A stretch of DNA of 64,000 bases from Pseudomonas viridiflava. GTDB lineage: Bacteria > Pseudomonadota > Gammaproteobacteria > Pseudomonadales > Pseudomonadaceae. Shown one piece after another: positions 39,604 through 49,937 of this stretch (positions are counted from its first letter, which is position 1; every line of letters begins with the position of its first letter). The stretch covers positions 186,001-250,000 of the forward strand of contig NZ_UTKY01000034.1 of the NCBI RefSeq assembly GCF_900583165.1, read 5' to 3'. The notes under the pieces were generated by a model. The model saw nothing but the letters and a program-made list of their open reading frames with translations. It was not told where the DNA came from and did not search any database. The translations under genes and the position numbers were made by a program.

Positions 39604-41142
39604 ATGAACCCTTCCACCTTGCCTGCTCCACCGCTTGCTGAAGTCTATGACGTTGCCGTTATCGGTGGCGGGATCAATGGCGTCGGCATTGCAGCAGACG
39701 CAGCCGGGCGCGGGTTGTCGGTATTCCTTTGCGAAAAGGACGACCTGGCCAGCCACACGTCTTCGGCTAGCAGCAAGCTGATCCACGGCGGTCTGCGTTA
39801 CCTCGAACATTACGAATTTCGCCTGGTGCGCGAAGCCCTGGCCGAACGTGAAGTGCTGCTGGCCAAGGCCCCGCACATCGTCAAGCAGATGCGCTTCGTA
39901 CTGCCGCACCGCCCGCACCTGCGCCCGGCCTGGATGATTCGCGCAGGTCTGTTCCTATACGACCACCTCGGCAAACGCGAAAAGCTGGCTGGGTCGAAAA
40001 GCCTCAAGTTCGGCGCCGACAGCCCGCTCAAAAGCGAAATCACTAAAGGCTTCGAATACTCCGACTGCTGGGTCGATGACGCCCGCCTCGTGGTACTCAA
40101 TGCCATGGCCGCTCGTGAAAAAGGCGCGCACATTCACACCCAGACCCGTTGCATCAGCGCACACCGCAGCAAGGGCTTGTGGGAACTGAATATGGAGCGG
40201 GCCGACGGCAGCCTGTTCTCGATCCGTGCTCGCGCACTGGTGAACGCCGCAGGCCCTTGGGTCGCCAAGTTCATCAAGGACGACTTGAAACTGGATTCGC
40301 CTTACGGCATCCGCCTGATCCAGGGCAGCCACCTGATCGTGCCAAAACTGTACGAAGGTGCCCACGCGCACATCCTGCAGAACGAAGACCAGCGCATCGT
40401 TTTCACCATTCCGTACTTGAACCACCTGACCATCATCGGCACCACCGACCGCGAATACACCGGCGACCCGGCGAAAGTTGCGATCACCGAAGGTGAAACC
40501 GACTACATGCTCAAAGTGGTCAACGCGCATTTCAAGAAACAAGTGAGCCGCGACGATATCGTCCACACCTACTCCGGGGTGCGCCCGCTGTGCAACGACG
40601 AGTCGGATAACCCGTCGGCCATTACCCGCGATTACACCCTGGCGTTGTCCGGCGCTGCGGGCGAGGCGCCGATCCTGTCGGTGTTCGGTGGCAAGCTGAC
40701 CACCTATCGCAAACTCGCCGAATCGGCCATGGCCCAACTGGCGCCGTACTTCACACAGATGCGCCCGAGCTGGACCGCCAAAGCCAGCCTGCCCGGCGGC
40801 GAAGACATGACCACGCCAGAAGCCTTGGCCGACGCCATTCGCGGTAAATTCGACTGGGTACCAAGCGAAATCGCCCGTCGCTGGTCCACCACCTATGGCA
40901 GCCGCACCTGGCGCCTGCTGGAAGGCGTGCAAACGCTGGCCGACCTAGGCGAACATTTGGGTGGCGGCCTGTACACCCGCGAGGTCGACTACCTCTGCGC
41001 CGAAGAGTGGGTAACCCAGCCGCAGGACGTATTGTGGCGTCGCACCAAGCTGGGCCTGTTCACCACGCCTGAGGAACAGGACAACGTGCAGCGTTACCTG
41101 TCCAAGATTGAGCAGAATCGCGGCAAGATTGAAGCGGCCTGA
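39604..41142 (+). CDS. glpD: Aerobic glycerol-3-phosphate dehydrogenase
   Basis: GlpD (512 residues) is a membrane-associated FAD enzyme that oxidises glycerol 3-phosphate to dihydroxyacetone phosphate and feeds electrons to ubiquinone. The FAD dinucleotide fold is YDVAVIGGGINGVGIAADAAGRGLSV in form, and SKLIHGGLRYLEHYEFRLV and the HTYSGVRPLC block are diagnostic. It closes the glycerol cluster and ends in a strong terminator. Confidence 0.97.
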   Translation: MNPSTLPAPPLAEVYDVAVIGGGINGVGIAADAAGRGLSVFLCEKDDLASHTSSASSKLIHGGLRYLEHYEFRLVREALAEREVLLAKAPHIVKQMRFVLPHRPHLRPAWMIRAGLFLYDHLGKREKLAGSKSLKFGADSPLKSEITKGFEYSDCWVDDARLVVLNAMAAREKGAHIHTQTRCISAHRSKGLWELNMERADGSLFSIRARALVNAAGPWVAKFIKDDLKLDSPYGIRLIQGSHLIVPKLYEGAHAHILQNEDQRIVFTIPYLNHLTIIGTTDREYTGDPAKVAITEGETDYMLKVVNAHFKKQVSRDDIVHTYSGVRPLCNDESDNPSAITRDYTLALSGAAGEAPILSVFGGKLTTYRKLAESAMAQLAPYFTQMRPSWTAKASLPGGEDMTTPEALADAIRGKFDWVPSEIARRWSTTYGSRTWRLLEGVQTLADLGEHLGGGLYTREVDYLCAEEWVTQPQDVLWRRTKLGLFTTPEEQDNVQRYLSKIEQNRGKIEAA

Positions 41143-41159
41143 CAGCTAAATCCTACAAA

Positions 41160-41192
41160 AGCCCCTGGACCTTAAGGTTCAGGGGCTTTTTT
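41160..41192 (+). terminator. Terminator after glpD
   Basis: AGCCCCTG...CAGGGGCT stem (with an inner ACCTTAAGGT) followed by T6. Confidence 0.92.
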
Positions 41193-41207
41193 ATGCCTGC
41201 TTTTTCA

Positions 41208-41253
41208 TTCGGTTTTCCGAACGTCGTTGCCCTGCACTATTCGGATTGCCGTA
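41208..41253 (+). promoter_or_regulatory. Two AauR-type sites upstream of aatJ
   Basis: TTCGG-TTTT-CCGAA (41208-41221) matches exactly the TTCGGNNNNCCGAA motif reported for AauR of P. putida. A second copy, TTCGG-ATTG-CCGTA (41240-41253), differs at one base. They lie about 80-120 bases upstream of the sigma-54 promoter, a normal enhancer distance. Confidence 0.88.
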
Positions 41254-41329
41254 CCCAACGGCTCTAAAACATTCGTCACAGAAAGTTAATCTTCATATAA
41301 ATCATATGCTTAACCTTTTGTTTCGAGTC

Positions 41330-41345
41330 TGGCACGACTCATGCT
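41330..41345 (+). promoter_or_regulatory. Sigma-54 promoter of aatJQMP
   Basis: TGGCAC-GACTC-ATGCT has the GG-N10-GC core at -24/-12 and lies 113-128 bases before the aatJ start codon. It fits control by the sigma-54 activator AauR encoded downstream. Confidence 0.85.
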
Positions 41346-41457
41346 CTACACTCTTGGACGATTGCCTGAGACGCCTCAGGAGCCGTCATGGGCATTCGCT
41401 GTACAAGAGAGCCGTTTAGCCGGCTTCATAAAAAAAACAAATGTCGAGGAAGTATTG

Positions 41458-42384
41458 ATGCGCATCGTTCCCCATATCCTGGGCGCAGCTATCGCTGCTG
41501 CTCTGATCAGCACTCCAGTTTTCGCCGCCGAACTCACCGGCACGCTGAAGAAGATCAACGACTCCGGCACCATCACTCTCGCTCACCGCGACAGCTCCAT
41601 TCCGTTTTCCTACATCGCGGATGGTTCGGGCAAACCAGTTGGCTACTCCCACGACATCCAAGTAGCGGTCGTTGAGCAACTGAAAAAAGACCTGAACAAG
41701 CCCGACCTGAAGGCCAAGTACAACCTGGTGACTTCGCAAACCCGTATTCCGCTGATCCAGAACGGCACTGCGGACCTCGAGTGCGGCTCCACCACCAACA
41801 ACGCCGAACGCGCCCAGCAAGTTGATTTCACCGTCAACATCTTCGAAATCGGCACCCGTCTGCTGGTCAAGAAAGACAAGGAAGGCAAGCCGTCCTACGC
41901 TGACTTTGCCGACCTGAAAGGCAAAAACGTCGTGACCACCGCGGGCACCACGTCCGAGCGCATCATCAAAGCGATGAACGCCGACAAGCAAATGGGCATG
42001 AACATCATCTCCGCCAAAGACCACGGCGAATCCTTCCAGATGCTCGAAAGCGGCCGTGCCGTTGCGTTCATGATGGACGACGCCCTGCTGGCCGGCGAAG
42101 AAGCCAAGGCGAAGAAGCCGGATGATTGGGTTATCACCGGTACTCCACAGTCCTTCGAAGCCTACGCGTGCATGGTTCGCAAAGGCGACCCAGACTTCAA
42201 GAAAGCCGTGGATGGCGCCATCACCGCCCTGTACAAGTCCGGTGAAATCAACAAGATCTACAGCAAGTGGTTCGAGAGCCCGATTCCACCTAAAGGCCTG
42301 AACCTGAACTTCCCAATGAGTGACAAGGTTAAAGAGCTGATCGCCAACCCAAGCGACAAGCCAGCGCCTGACGTAAAAATCTGA
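41458..42384 (+). CDS. aatJ: Acidic amino acid ABC transporter, periplasmic binding protein AatJ
   Basis: A 308-residue periplasmic binding protein for glutamate/aspartate. The signal peptide is MRIVPHILGAAIAAALISTPVFA. The mature protein has the family-3 solute-binding fold with TITLAHRDSSIPFSYI, ADLECGSTTNNAERAQQVDF and DDALLAGEEAKAKKPDDW. I start at the ATG at 41458, with GAGGA upstream, since the signal peptide begins there. The whole aatJQMP-aauSR block matches PA1342-PA1335. A stem-loop after the gene probably keeps its mRNA more abundant than the rest. Confidence 0.93.
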   Translation: MRIVPHILGAAIAAALISTPVFAAELTGTLKKINDSGTITLAHRDSSIPFSYIADGSGKPVGYSHDIQVAVVEQLKKDLNKPDLKAKYNLVTSQTRIPLIQNGTADLECGSTTNNAERAQQVDFTVNIFEIGTRLLVKKDKEGKPSYADFADLKGKNVVTTAGTTSERIIKAMNADKQMGMNIISAKDHGESFQMLESGRAVAFMMDDALLAGEEAKAKKPDDWVITGTPQSFEAYACMVRKGDPDFKKAVDGAITALYKSGEINKIYSKWFESPIPPKGLNLNFPMSDKVKELIANPSDKPAPDVKI

Positions 42385-42403
42385 CACTGATCTAACCTTA
42401 CCT

Positions 42404-42429
42404 CCTGGGGGAGCCAACCCTCCCCCAGG
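42404..42429 (+). other. Intercistronic stem-loop after aatJ
   Basis: CCTGGGGGAG-CCAACC-CTCCCCCAGG, a perfect 10-bp stem without a T-run. It is positioned like the mRNA-stabilising or partial-termination hairpins often found after binding-protein genes. The ~150 bases from here to aatQ hold no gene. Confidence 0.85.
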
Positions 42430-42577
42430 CGTCTGTTACTACCTGCTGGCTGTACATTGGAACACTCGACCAGGCGGTTTCCGAGCCGATCGCGTGTGCC
42501 TGGCGTTCATCGCCGGGTGGGAATGGATTTTCCCCAAGCGGGTGCTTGTACATCGATCGATTTGAGGGGAGACCCTA

Positions 42578-43324
42578 ATGAATTACAACTGGGACTGGGG
42601 CGTGTTCTTCAAGTCCACTGGCGTGGGCAGCGAGACGTATCTCGACTGGTACATCGCCGGTTTGGGCTGGACCATCGCTATCGCTATCGTGGCGTGGATC
42701 ATCGCCTTGCTGCTGGGCTCCATTCTGGGGGTCATGCGCACGGTGCCAAACCGCCTCGTAGCGGGCATCGCCACCTGCTATGTGGAGCTGTTTCGCAATG
42801 TGCCGCTGCTGGTGCAGCTGTTCATCTGGTACTTCCTGATTCCCGACCTGCTGCCGCAAAACCTGCAGGACTGGTACAAACAAGACCTCAACCCGACCAC
42901 CTCGGCCTACCTGAGCGTCGTCGTGTGCCTGGGCCTGTTCACCGCCGCCCGTGTGTGTGAACAAGTGCGTACCGGCATCCAGGCGCTGCCACGTGGCCAA
43001 GAGTCTGCCGCGCGCGCCATGGGCTTCAAGCTGCCGCAGATCTACTGGAATGTGCTGCTACCCCAGGCCTACCGGATCATCATTCCGCCGCTTACCTCCG
43101 AATTCCTCAACGTGTTCAAGAACTCCTCCGTGGCGTCCTTGATCGGCTTGATGGAACTGCTGGCGCAAACCAAGCAGACCGCCGAATTCTCGGCCAACCT
43201 GTTTGAAGCCTTCACCCTGGCCACGCTGATCTACTTCACCCTGAACATGAGCCTGATGCTGCTCATGCGCCTGGTCGAGAAGAAAGTCGCGGTGCCCGGC
43301 CTGATCTCCGTGGGGGGTAAATAA
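42578..43324 (+). CDS. aatQ: Acidic amino acid ABC transporter permease AatQ
   Basis: A polar amino acid permease (His/Glu/Gln/Arg/opine family) of 248 residues with about five membrane helices. The EAA loop that contacts the ATPase reads RGQESAARAMGFKLPQIYWNVLLPQA. It resembles GltJ. It overlaps the aatM start by one base (TAATG). Confidence 0.93.
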   Translation: MNYNWDWGVFFKSTGVGSETYLDWYIAGLGWTIAIAIVAWIIALLLGSILGVMRTVPNRLVAGIATCYVELFRNVPLLVQLFIWYFLIPDLLPQNLQDWYKQDLNPTTSAYLSVVVCLGLFTAARVCEQVRTGIQALPRGQESAARAMGFKLPQIYWNVLLPQAYRIIIPPLTSEFLNVFKNSSVASLIGLMELLAQTKQTAEFSANLFEAFTLATLIYFTLNMSLMLLMRLVEKKVAVPGLISVGGK

Positions 43325-43995
43325 TGGAACTCGATTTCAGCGGTATCATCCCCGCTATCCCTGGCCTGTGGAACGGCATGGTCATGACCTTACAGTTGAT
43401 GGTCATGGGTGTGGTCGGTGGTATTGCCCTCGGCACGATCCTGGCGTTGATGCGCCTGTCGTCCAGCAAACTGCTGTCCCGAGTGGCCGGCGCCTATGTG
43501 AACTACTTTCGCTCGATCCCGTTGCTGTTGGTGATCACCTGGTTCTACCTGGCGGTGCCGTTCGTGTTGCGCTGGATCACCGGCGAAGACACGCCGATCG
43601 GCGCGTTCACTTCCTGCGTCGTGGCCTTCATGATGTTCGAAGCCGCGTACTTCTGTGAAATCGTGCGGGCTGGCGTGCAGTCGATCCCCAAGGGCCAGAT
43701 GGGCGCAGCGCAAGCGATGGGCATGACGTATGGCCAGACCATGCGCCTGATCATCCTGCCCCAGGCGTTCCGCAAGATGACCCCGTTGCTGCTGCAACAG
43801 TCGATCATCCTGTTCCAGGACACTTCGCTGGTCTACACCGTGGGCCTGGTGGACTTCCTCAACTCCGCGCGCTCCAACGGCGACATCATCGGCCGCTCCA
43901 ATGAGTTCCTGATCTTCGCCGGTGTCGTCTACTTCATCATCAGCTTTTCCGCCTCGCTGCTGGTCAAGCGTCTGCAAAAAAGGTTTGCCGTATGA
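43324..43995 (+). CDS. aatM: Acidic amino acid ABC transporter permease AatM
   Basis: The second permease (223 residues, GltK-like) with an EAA loop [27 protein letters not shown]. It forms the membrane channel together with AatQ. It overlaps both neighbours (one base with aatQ, four with aatP), so the stoichiometry is probably set by coupled translation. Confidence 0.93.
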   Translation: MELDFSGIIPAIPGLWNGMVMTLQLMVMGVVGGIALGTILALMRLSSSKLLSRVAGAYVNYFRSIPLLLVITWFYLAVPFVLRWITGEDTPIGAFTSCVVAFMMFEAAYFCEIVRAGVQSIPKGQMGAAQAMGMTYGQTMRLIILPQAFRKMTPLLLQQSIILFQDTSLVYTVGLVDFLNSARSNGDIIGRSNEFLIFAGVVYFIISFSASLLVKRLQKRFAV

Positions 43996-44726
43996 TCTCT
44001 ATCAAGAACATCAACAAGTGGTATGGCGACTTCCAGGTGCTGACCGATTGCAGCACTGATGTCAAAAAAGGTGAAGTGATCGTGGTGTGCGGGCCGTCCG
44101 GCTCGGGCAAGTCCACCCTGATCAAGTGCGTCAACGCGCTGGAACCGTTCCAGAAGGGCGACATCGTGGTCGACGGCACCTCCATCGCCGACCCGAAGAC
44201 CAACCTGCCGAAACTGCGCTCGCGCGTGGGCATGGTGTTCCAGCACTTCGAGTTGTTCCCGCACCTGACCATCACCGAAAACCTGACCATCGCGCAGATC
44301 AAGGTACTCGGCCGCAGCAAGGAAGAAGCCACCAAGAAAGGCCTGCAACTGCTTGAACGCGTAGGTCTGTCGGCACACGCCCACAAGCACCCTGGCCAAC
44401 TCTCCGGCGGCCAGCAGCAACGTGTGGCGATTGCCCGCGCGCTGGCCATGGACCCGATCGTCATGCTGTTCGACGAACCCACCTCGGCCCTCGACCCGGA
44501 AATGGTCAACGAAGTGCTCGACGTGATGGTGCAATTGGCCCAGGAAGGCATGACCATGATGTGCGTGACCCACGAAATGGGCTTCGCCCGCAAAGTGGCT
44601 GACCGCGTGATCTTCATGGACGCCGGCAAAATCATTGAAGACTGCCCGAAAGAAGAGTTCTTCGGCGACATCAGCGCCCGCTCCGAACGCGCGCAGCACT
44701 TCCTTGAGAAAATCCTGCAGCACTAA
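43992..44726 (+). CDS. aatP: Acidic amino acid ABC transporter ATPase AatP
   Basis: The ATPase (244 residues, GltL-like). Walker A is [10 protein letters not shown], the signature [19 protein letters not shown], Walker [16 protein letters not shown] and the switch [24 protein letters not shown] overlap with aatM. It is the last transporter gene before a collapsed REP palindrome and aauS. Confidence 0.95.
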   Translation: MISIKNINKWYGDFQVLTDCSTDVKKGEVIVVCGPSGSGKSTLIKCVNALEPFQKGDIVVDGTSIADPKTNLPKLRSRVGMVFQHFELFPHLTITENLTIAQIKVLGRSKEEATKKGLQLLERVGLSAHAHKHPGQLSGGQQQRVAIARALAMDPIVMLFDEPTSALDPEMVNEVLDVMVQLAQEGMTMMCVTHEMGFARKVADRVIFMDAGKIIEDCPKEEFFGDISARSERAQHFLEKILQH

Positions 44727-44761
44727 GCCCTACATAGCTCTTCCTGTAGAAACCGAGCCCA

Positions 44762-44788
44762 TGTGGGAGGGGGCAAGCCCCTCCCACA
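44762..44788. repeat. Collapsed REPIN / single compact palindrome
   Basis: TGTGGGAGGGG-GCAAG-CCCCTCCCACA is a near-perfect palindrome. It equals the outer ends of a REPIN joined directly, without the CGATGG inner parts and spacer. Located between aatP and aauS. Confidence 0.8.
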
Positions 44789-44833
44789 CTGGACCGCAGG
44801 CTGGCAAGCTCTGGTTGACCCAAGGCATCTGTG

Positions 44834-46735
44834 ATGAAATGCGACCCCAACCAATTTCGCGCCGCGCCGCCATCACTTGCCGTGAAGCCTCGTCTGATTC
44901 GCCAACTGTTCCTGCCGCCGTTGATCATCGCCCTGATGATCGGCCTGGGTTATATCGGCTTCTGGGTCAGTGAGTACTACGGCATCCGCACCCTCAGCGA
45001 TAACGGCGAGCGCCAGTTGGAGCTGCATGCCCGCACCGTCGAAAGCGAACTGAGCAAATACACCTACCTGCCCAGCCTTCTGGAATTGGAGTCCAGCGTG
45101 TCAACGCTGCTGGCCAACCCCAGCCAGGAAACCCGCAAGTCCGTCAACGATTACCTCGAAGGCCTGAACCGACGCAGCCGCAGTCGGGCGATCTACGTGA
45201 TGGACACCACCGGCCGGGTGCTGGCCACCAGTAACTGGCGCGATGCCGACAGTTACCAGGGTGAAGACCTGTCCTTTCGTGCCTATTTCCAGAACGCCGT
45301 GCGTGGCCAACCCGGGCGGTTCTATGGCATCGGCAGTACCAACGGCGAACCCGGCTACTACCTGGCCCATGGCCTTGAAGAGCACGGCAAGATCATCGGC
45401 GTGGCCGTGGTCAAGGTACGCCTCGAAGCCCTTGAAGAACGCTGGCAACGCGCCCGTCTCGAAGCCTTTGTCAGTGATGAGAACGGCATCATTATCCTGT
45501 CCAGTGACCCGGCCCGCCGCCTTAAGGCCGTGCGCCCATTGAGCGAAGACACCAAGGATCGCCTGGCCCACAGCCTGCAATATTACTGGGCGACGCTTAA
45601 CGAGCTGGAGCCCCTGGCCCGCGAACGCCTCAACGAAGGCGCCGAGAAACTCACCTTCCCGGCCAACAGCGAAGTGGTCAACGACGAGCACGAAGTCAGC
45701 TACCTGGCGCAAACCCGCCCGCTCAACGACACACCGTGGAATTTCACCCTGCTGACGCCCCTCAATGACCTGCGCCGCGCCGCCATCAACCAGGGCATTC
45801 TGGTGGCCGTCGCCTTCGGGTTGGTGGCGTTCCTGCTGATCGCCTGGAACGAACGGCGCAAGGTCATCGCCACCCGCCTGGCCGCACGGGAAGCCCTGCA
45901 GGAAGCCAACAGCCAGCTGGAACGTCGGATTGCCGAACGCACCGCCGACCTGCGTGCCAGCAACGAACGGCTCAAGGGCCAAATCCGCGAACGACGCCAG
46001 GCCGAAGAGACCCTGCGCCGCGCCCAGGATGAACTGGTACAAGCGGGCAAACTGGCGGCCATCGGCCAAATGTCCACCAGCATCGCCCATGAGTTGAACC
46101 AGCCATTGGCTGCGCTGCGCACCTTGTCTGGCAACACCGTGCGCTTCCTGGAGCGCGGCGCCCTGGACACGGCCAGCGCCAACCTGCACACCATCAACGA
46201 ATTGATCGACCGCATGGGCCGCATCACCGCCAGCCTGCGTTCCTTCGCCCGACGCGGTGATGACCAGGGCGAAGCCAGCCTGATTAAAGCGGTGGATGCG
46301 GCGTTCCAGGTACTTGGCGCACGCTTGGACAACTTGCCGCTGACCGTGCACCGCGACTTTTCTCACGCCCAATTGCAGATCGACCAGACGCGCCTGGAGC
46401 AAATCCTGGTCAACCTGATCGGCAATGCCGTTGATGCCATGCAGGCCCAACCCACCCCCGAGCTGTGGTTGGAAGGCAGCATCAGCGACGGTAAATACCG
46501 CCTGCGGGTGCGCGACAACGGGCACGGCATCGACCCCGAAGCACGCAAACATTTGTTCGAACCGTTCTTCACCACTAAGCCCGGTGAGCAAGGCCTGGGC
46601 CTGGGTTTGACCCTGTCCGCCAGCCTCGCCGCCGCCACCGGCGGCAACCTCGCCGTGGAACATCCGGCCAGTGGTGGTACTGCCTTTGTCCTGAGCCTGC
46701 CGTTGGCGGGCGCTCAAAAAGCTGAGTCGACATGA
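44834..46735 (+). CDS. aauS: Sensor histidine kinase AauS (DctB type)
   Basis: A membrane kinase of 633 residues. A first membrane helix (QLFLPPLIIALMIGLGYIGFW) and a second near residue 325 (GILVAVAFGLVAFLLIAW) enclose a ~280-residue periplasmic PDC/Cache-type sensor domain. A coiled linker leads to the H-box GQMSTSIAHELNQPLAAL, N-box LVNLIGNAVDAM and the G-boxes RDNGHGID and GLGLGLTLS. In P. putida and P. aeruginosa AauS senses external Glu/Asp and their amides. GTG at 44831 is an alternative start to the ATG at 44834. Confidence 0.92.
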   Translation: MKCDPNQFRAAPPSLAVKPRLIRQLFLPPLIIALMIGLGYIGFWVSEYYGIRTLSDNGERQLELHARTVESELSKYTYLPSLLELESSVSTLLANPSQETRKSVNDYLEGLNRRSRSRAIYVMDTTGRVLATSNWRDADSYQGEDLSFRAYFQNAVRGQPGRFYGIGSTNGEPGYYLAHGLEEHGKIIGVAVVKVRLEALEERWQRARLEAFVSDENGIIILSSDPARRLKAVRPLSEDTKDRLAHSLQYYWATLNELEPLARERLNEGAEKLTFPANSEVVNDEHEVSYLAQTRPLNDTPWNFTLLTPLNDLRRAAINQGILVAVAFGLVAFLLIAWNERRKVIATRLAAREALQEANSQLERRIAERTADLRASNERLKGQIRERRQAEETLRRAQDELVQAGKLAAIGQMSTSIAHELNQPLAALRTLSGNTVRFLERGALDTASANLHTINELIDRMGRITASLRSFARRGDDQGEASLIKAVDAAFQVLGARLDNLPLTVHRDFSHAQLQIDQTRLEQILVNLIGNAVDAMQAQPTPELWLEGSISDGKYRLRVRDNGHGIDPEARKHLFEPFFTTKPGEQGLGLGLTLSASLAAATGGNLAVEHPASGGTAFVLSLPLAGAQKAEST

Positions 46736-48078
46736 ATACTGACGCTACAGCCCCTAACGACCTCACCGTCCTGATTGTCGAAGACGATCCCCATGTATTG
46801 CTCGGCTGCCAGCAAGCCCTGGCCCTGGAAGACATTCACAGCGTTGGCGTGGGCAGTGCCGAAGAGGCGTTGCAGCGCGTCGGCGAGAATTTTGCGGGCA
46901 TTGTCATCAGCGACATTCGCCTACCGGGCATCGATGGCCTGGAGCTGCTGACCCGCCTCAAGGCACTGGATAAAAGCCTGCCTGTGGTGTTGATCACCGG
47001 GCATGGCGATATCTCGATGGCGGTGGGCGCGATGCGCAACGGTGCCTACGACTTCATGGAGAAGCCCTTCTCCCCCGAGCGCTTGGTGGACGTTGCACGC
47101 CGCGCCTTGGAACAACGCGGATTGGCGCGAGAGGTGTGGTCGCTGCGCCGCCAACTGGCCGAACGTGACTCGCTGGAAGGCCGCATCATCGGCCGCTCGC
47201 CGGCCATGCAAAACTTGCGTGAATTGATCGCCAACGTCGCTGACACCTCGGCCAATGTATTGATCGAGGGCGAAACCGGCACCGGCAAGGAGCTGGTCGC
47301 CCGCTGCCTGCATGATTTCAGCCGTCGCCACAGCCATCAGTTTGTCGCCCTGAACTGCGGCGGCCTGCCAGAGAACCTGTTCGAAAGCGAGATTTTCGGT
47401 CACGAGGCCAACGCCTTTACGGGTGCCGGCAAGCGCCGCATCGGCAAGATCGAACACGCTCACGAAGGCACGCTGTTCCTTGACGAAGTGGAGAGCATGC
47501 CCATCAACCTGCAGATCAAGTTGCTGCGGGTATTGCAGGAGCGCACCCTCGAACGCCTTGGCTCCAACCAAAGCGTGGCGGTGGATTGCCGGGTGATCGC
47601 CGCCACCAAGTCCGACCTCGACGAACTGAGCCGCGCCAGCCAGTTCCGCAGCGACCTGTATTACCGCCTCAACGTGGTGACCCTGGAGCTGCCGCCCCTG
47701 CGCGAACGCCGCGAAGACATCCTGCAACTGTTCGAACACTTTTTGCAGCAGTCATCGCTGCGTTTCGACCGCACCGCACCCGAGCTGGACAACCAGACCC
47801 TGTCGACCCTGATGAGCCACGACTGGCCCGGCAATGTGCGCGAACTGCGTAACGTCGCCGAACGCTTCGCCCTGGGCCTGCCCGCCTTCAAGAAAAGCGG
47901 CGCCGGCGCTGGCAGCAGTGGCCTGGCGTTTACCGAAGCGGTGGAAGCCTTCGAGCGCAACCTGCTTAACGACGCCCTGCAACGCAGCGGTGGCAACCTG
48001 ACCCAGGCCAGCCAGGAACTGGGGATGGCCAAGACCACGCTCTTCGACAAAGTCAAAAAATACGGGTTGAGTCACTGA
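46732..48078 (+). CDS. aauR: Sigma-54 response regulator AauR (DctD type)
   Basis: An activator of 448 residues. The receiver domain has IVEDDPHVL and the phospho-acceptor in VISDIRLPGIDG. The AAA+ domain has Walker A EGETGTGKELVAR and Walker B GTLFLDEVES. The sigma-54 contact loop is NAFTGA rather than GAFTGA (near residue 226). The C-terminal Fis-type HTH ends the protein (LTQASQELGMAKTTLFDKVKKYGL). It overlaps aauS by four bases. Targets are expected at the two TTCGG-N4-CCGAA sites before aatJ. Confidence 0.92.
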   Translation: MNTDATAPNDLTVLIVEDDPHVLLGCQQALALEDIHSVGVGSAEEALQRVGENFAGIVISDIRLPGIDGLELLTRLKALDKSLPVVLITGHGDISMAVGAMRNGAYDFMEKPFSPERLVDVARRALEQRGLAREVWSLRRQLAERDSLEGRIIGRSPAMQNLRELIANVADTSANVLIEGETGTGKELVARCLHDFSRRHSHQFVALNCGGLPENLFESEIFGHEANAFTGAGKRRIGKIEHAHEGTLFLDEVESMPINLQIKLLRVLQERTLERLGSNQSVAVDCRVIAATKSDLDELSRASQFRSDLYYRLNVVTLELPPLRERREDILQLFEHFLQQSSLRFDRTAPELDNQTLSTLMSHDWPGNVRELRNVAERFALGLPAFKKSGAGAGSSGLAFTEAVEAFERNLLNDALQRSGGNLTQASQELGMAKTTLFDKVKKYGLSH

Positions 48079-48416
48079 TGGATCTTTTCTTAAAGGCCGC
48101 CCTGGGCGCGGCGGTGGTGCTGATTTTGGCGGCGTTGGCCAAGACCAAAAACTATTACATCGCAGGTTTGGTGCCGCTGTTTCCAACGTTTGCGCTGATC
48201 GCTCATTACATCGTCGGTAAGGGCCGCTCGGTGGAGGACTTGAAGACCACCATCCTGTTTGGGATGTGGTCGATCATTCCGTACTTTGTGTATTTGGCGA
48301 CGTTGTATGTGATGGTGGATCGGATGCGCCTTGAAGCGTCGCTGGCCGTGGCGGCAGTGGCGTGGTTGATAGCCGCTACGGTGCTGGTCAGCATCTGGGT
48401 ACGCCTGCACTCCTGA
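48078..48416 (+). CDS. GlpM-family inner-membrane protein
   Basis: A 112-residue hydrophobic protein with four predicted membrane helices. Its pattern, with NYYIAGLVPLFPTFALIAHYIVG and ILFGMWSIIPYFVYLATLY, matches the GlpM family. GlpM was linked to alginate production in P. aeruginosa, with an unknown mechanism. The ATG overlaps the aauR stop by one base (TGATG), so it is translated with aauR, not with the glp genes. A REPIN follows. Confidence 0.82.
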   Translation: MDLFLKAALGAAVVLILAALAKTKNYYIAGLVPLFPTFALIAHYIVGKGRSVEDLKTTILFGMWSIIPYFVYLATLYVMVDRMRLEASLAVAAVAWLIAATVLVSIWVRLHS

Positions 48417-48432
48417 CACAACTCAGTTCAAA

Positions 48433-48523
48433 ATGTGGGAGGGGGCTTGCCCCCGATTGCAGTGGTTCAGCAACAGATAAGTTGACTGACACACCGCTAT
48501 CGGGGGCAAGCCCCCTCCCACAT
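48433..48523. repeat. REPIN between the GlpM-like gene and the minus-strand operon
   Basis: ATGTGGGAGGGGGCTTGCCC at 48433 is mirrored by GGGCAAGCCCCCTCCCACAT ending at 48523. It separates two convergent transcription units. Confidence 0.9.
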
Positions 48524-48539
48524 TTTTAAGCCAGTTGTG

Positions 48540-49926
<1,387 letters not shown>

Positions 49927-49937
<11 letters not shown>

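Noticed and set aside
45101..46717. Minus-strand open frame of 538 codons opposite aauS
   Set aside because: The antisense product has no domain, and aauS shows complete kinase motifs.
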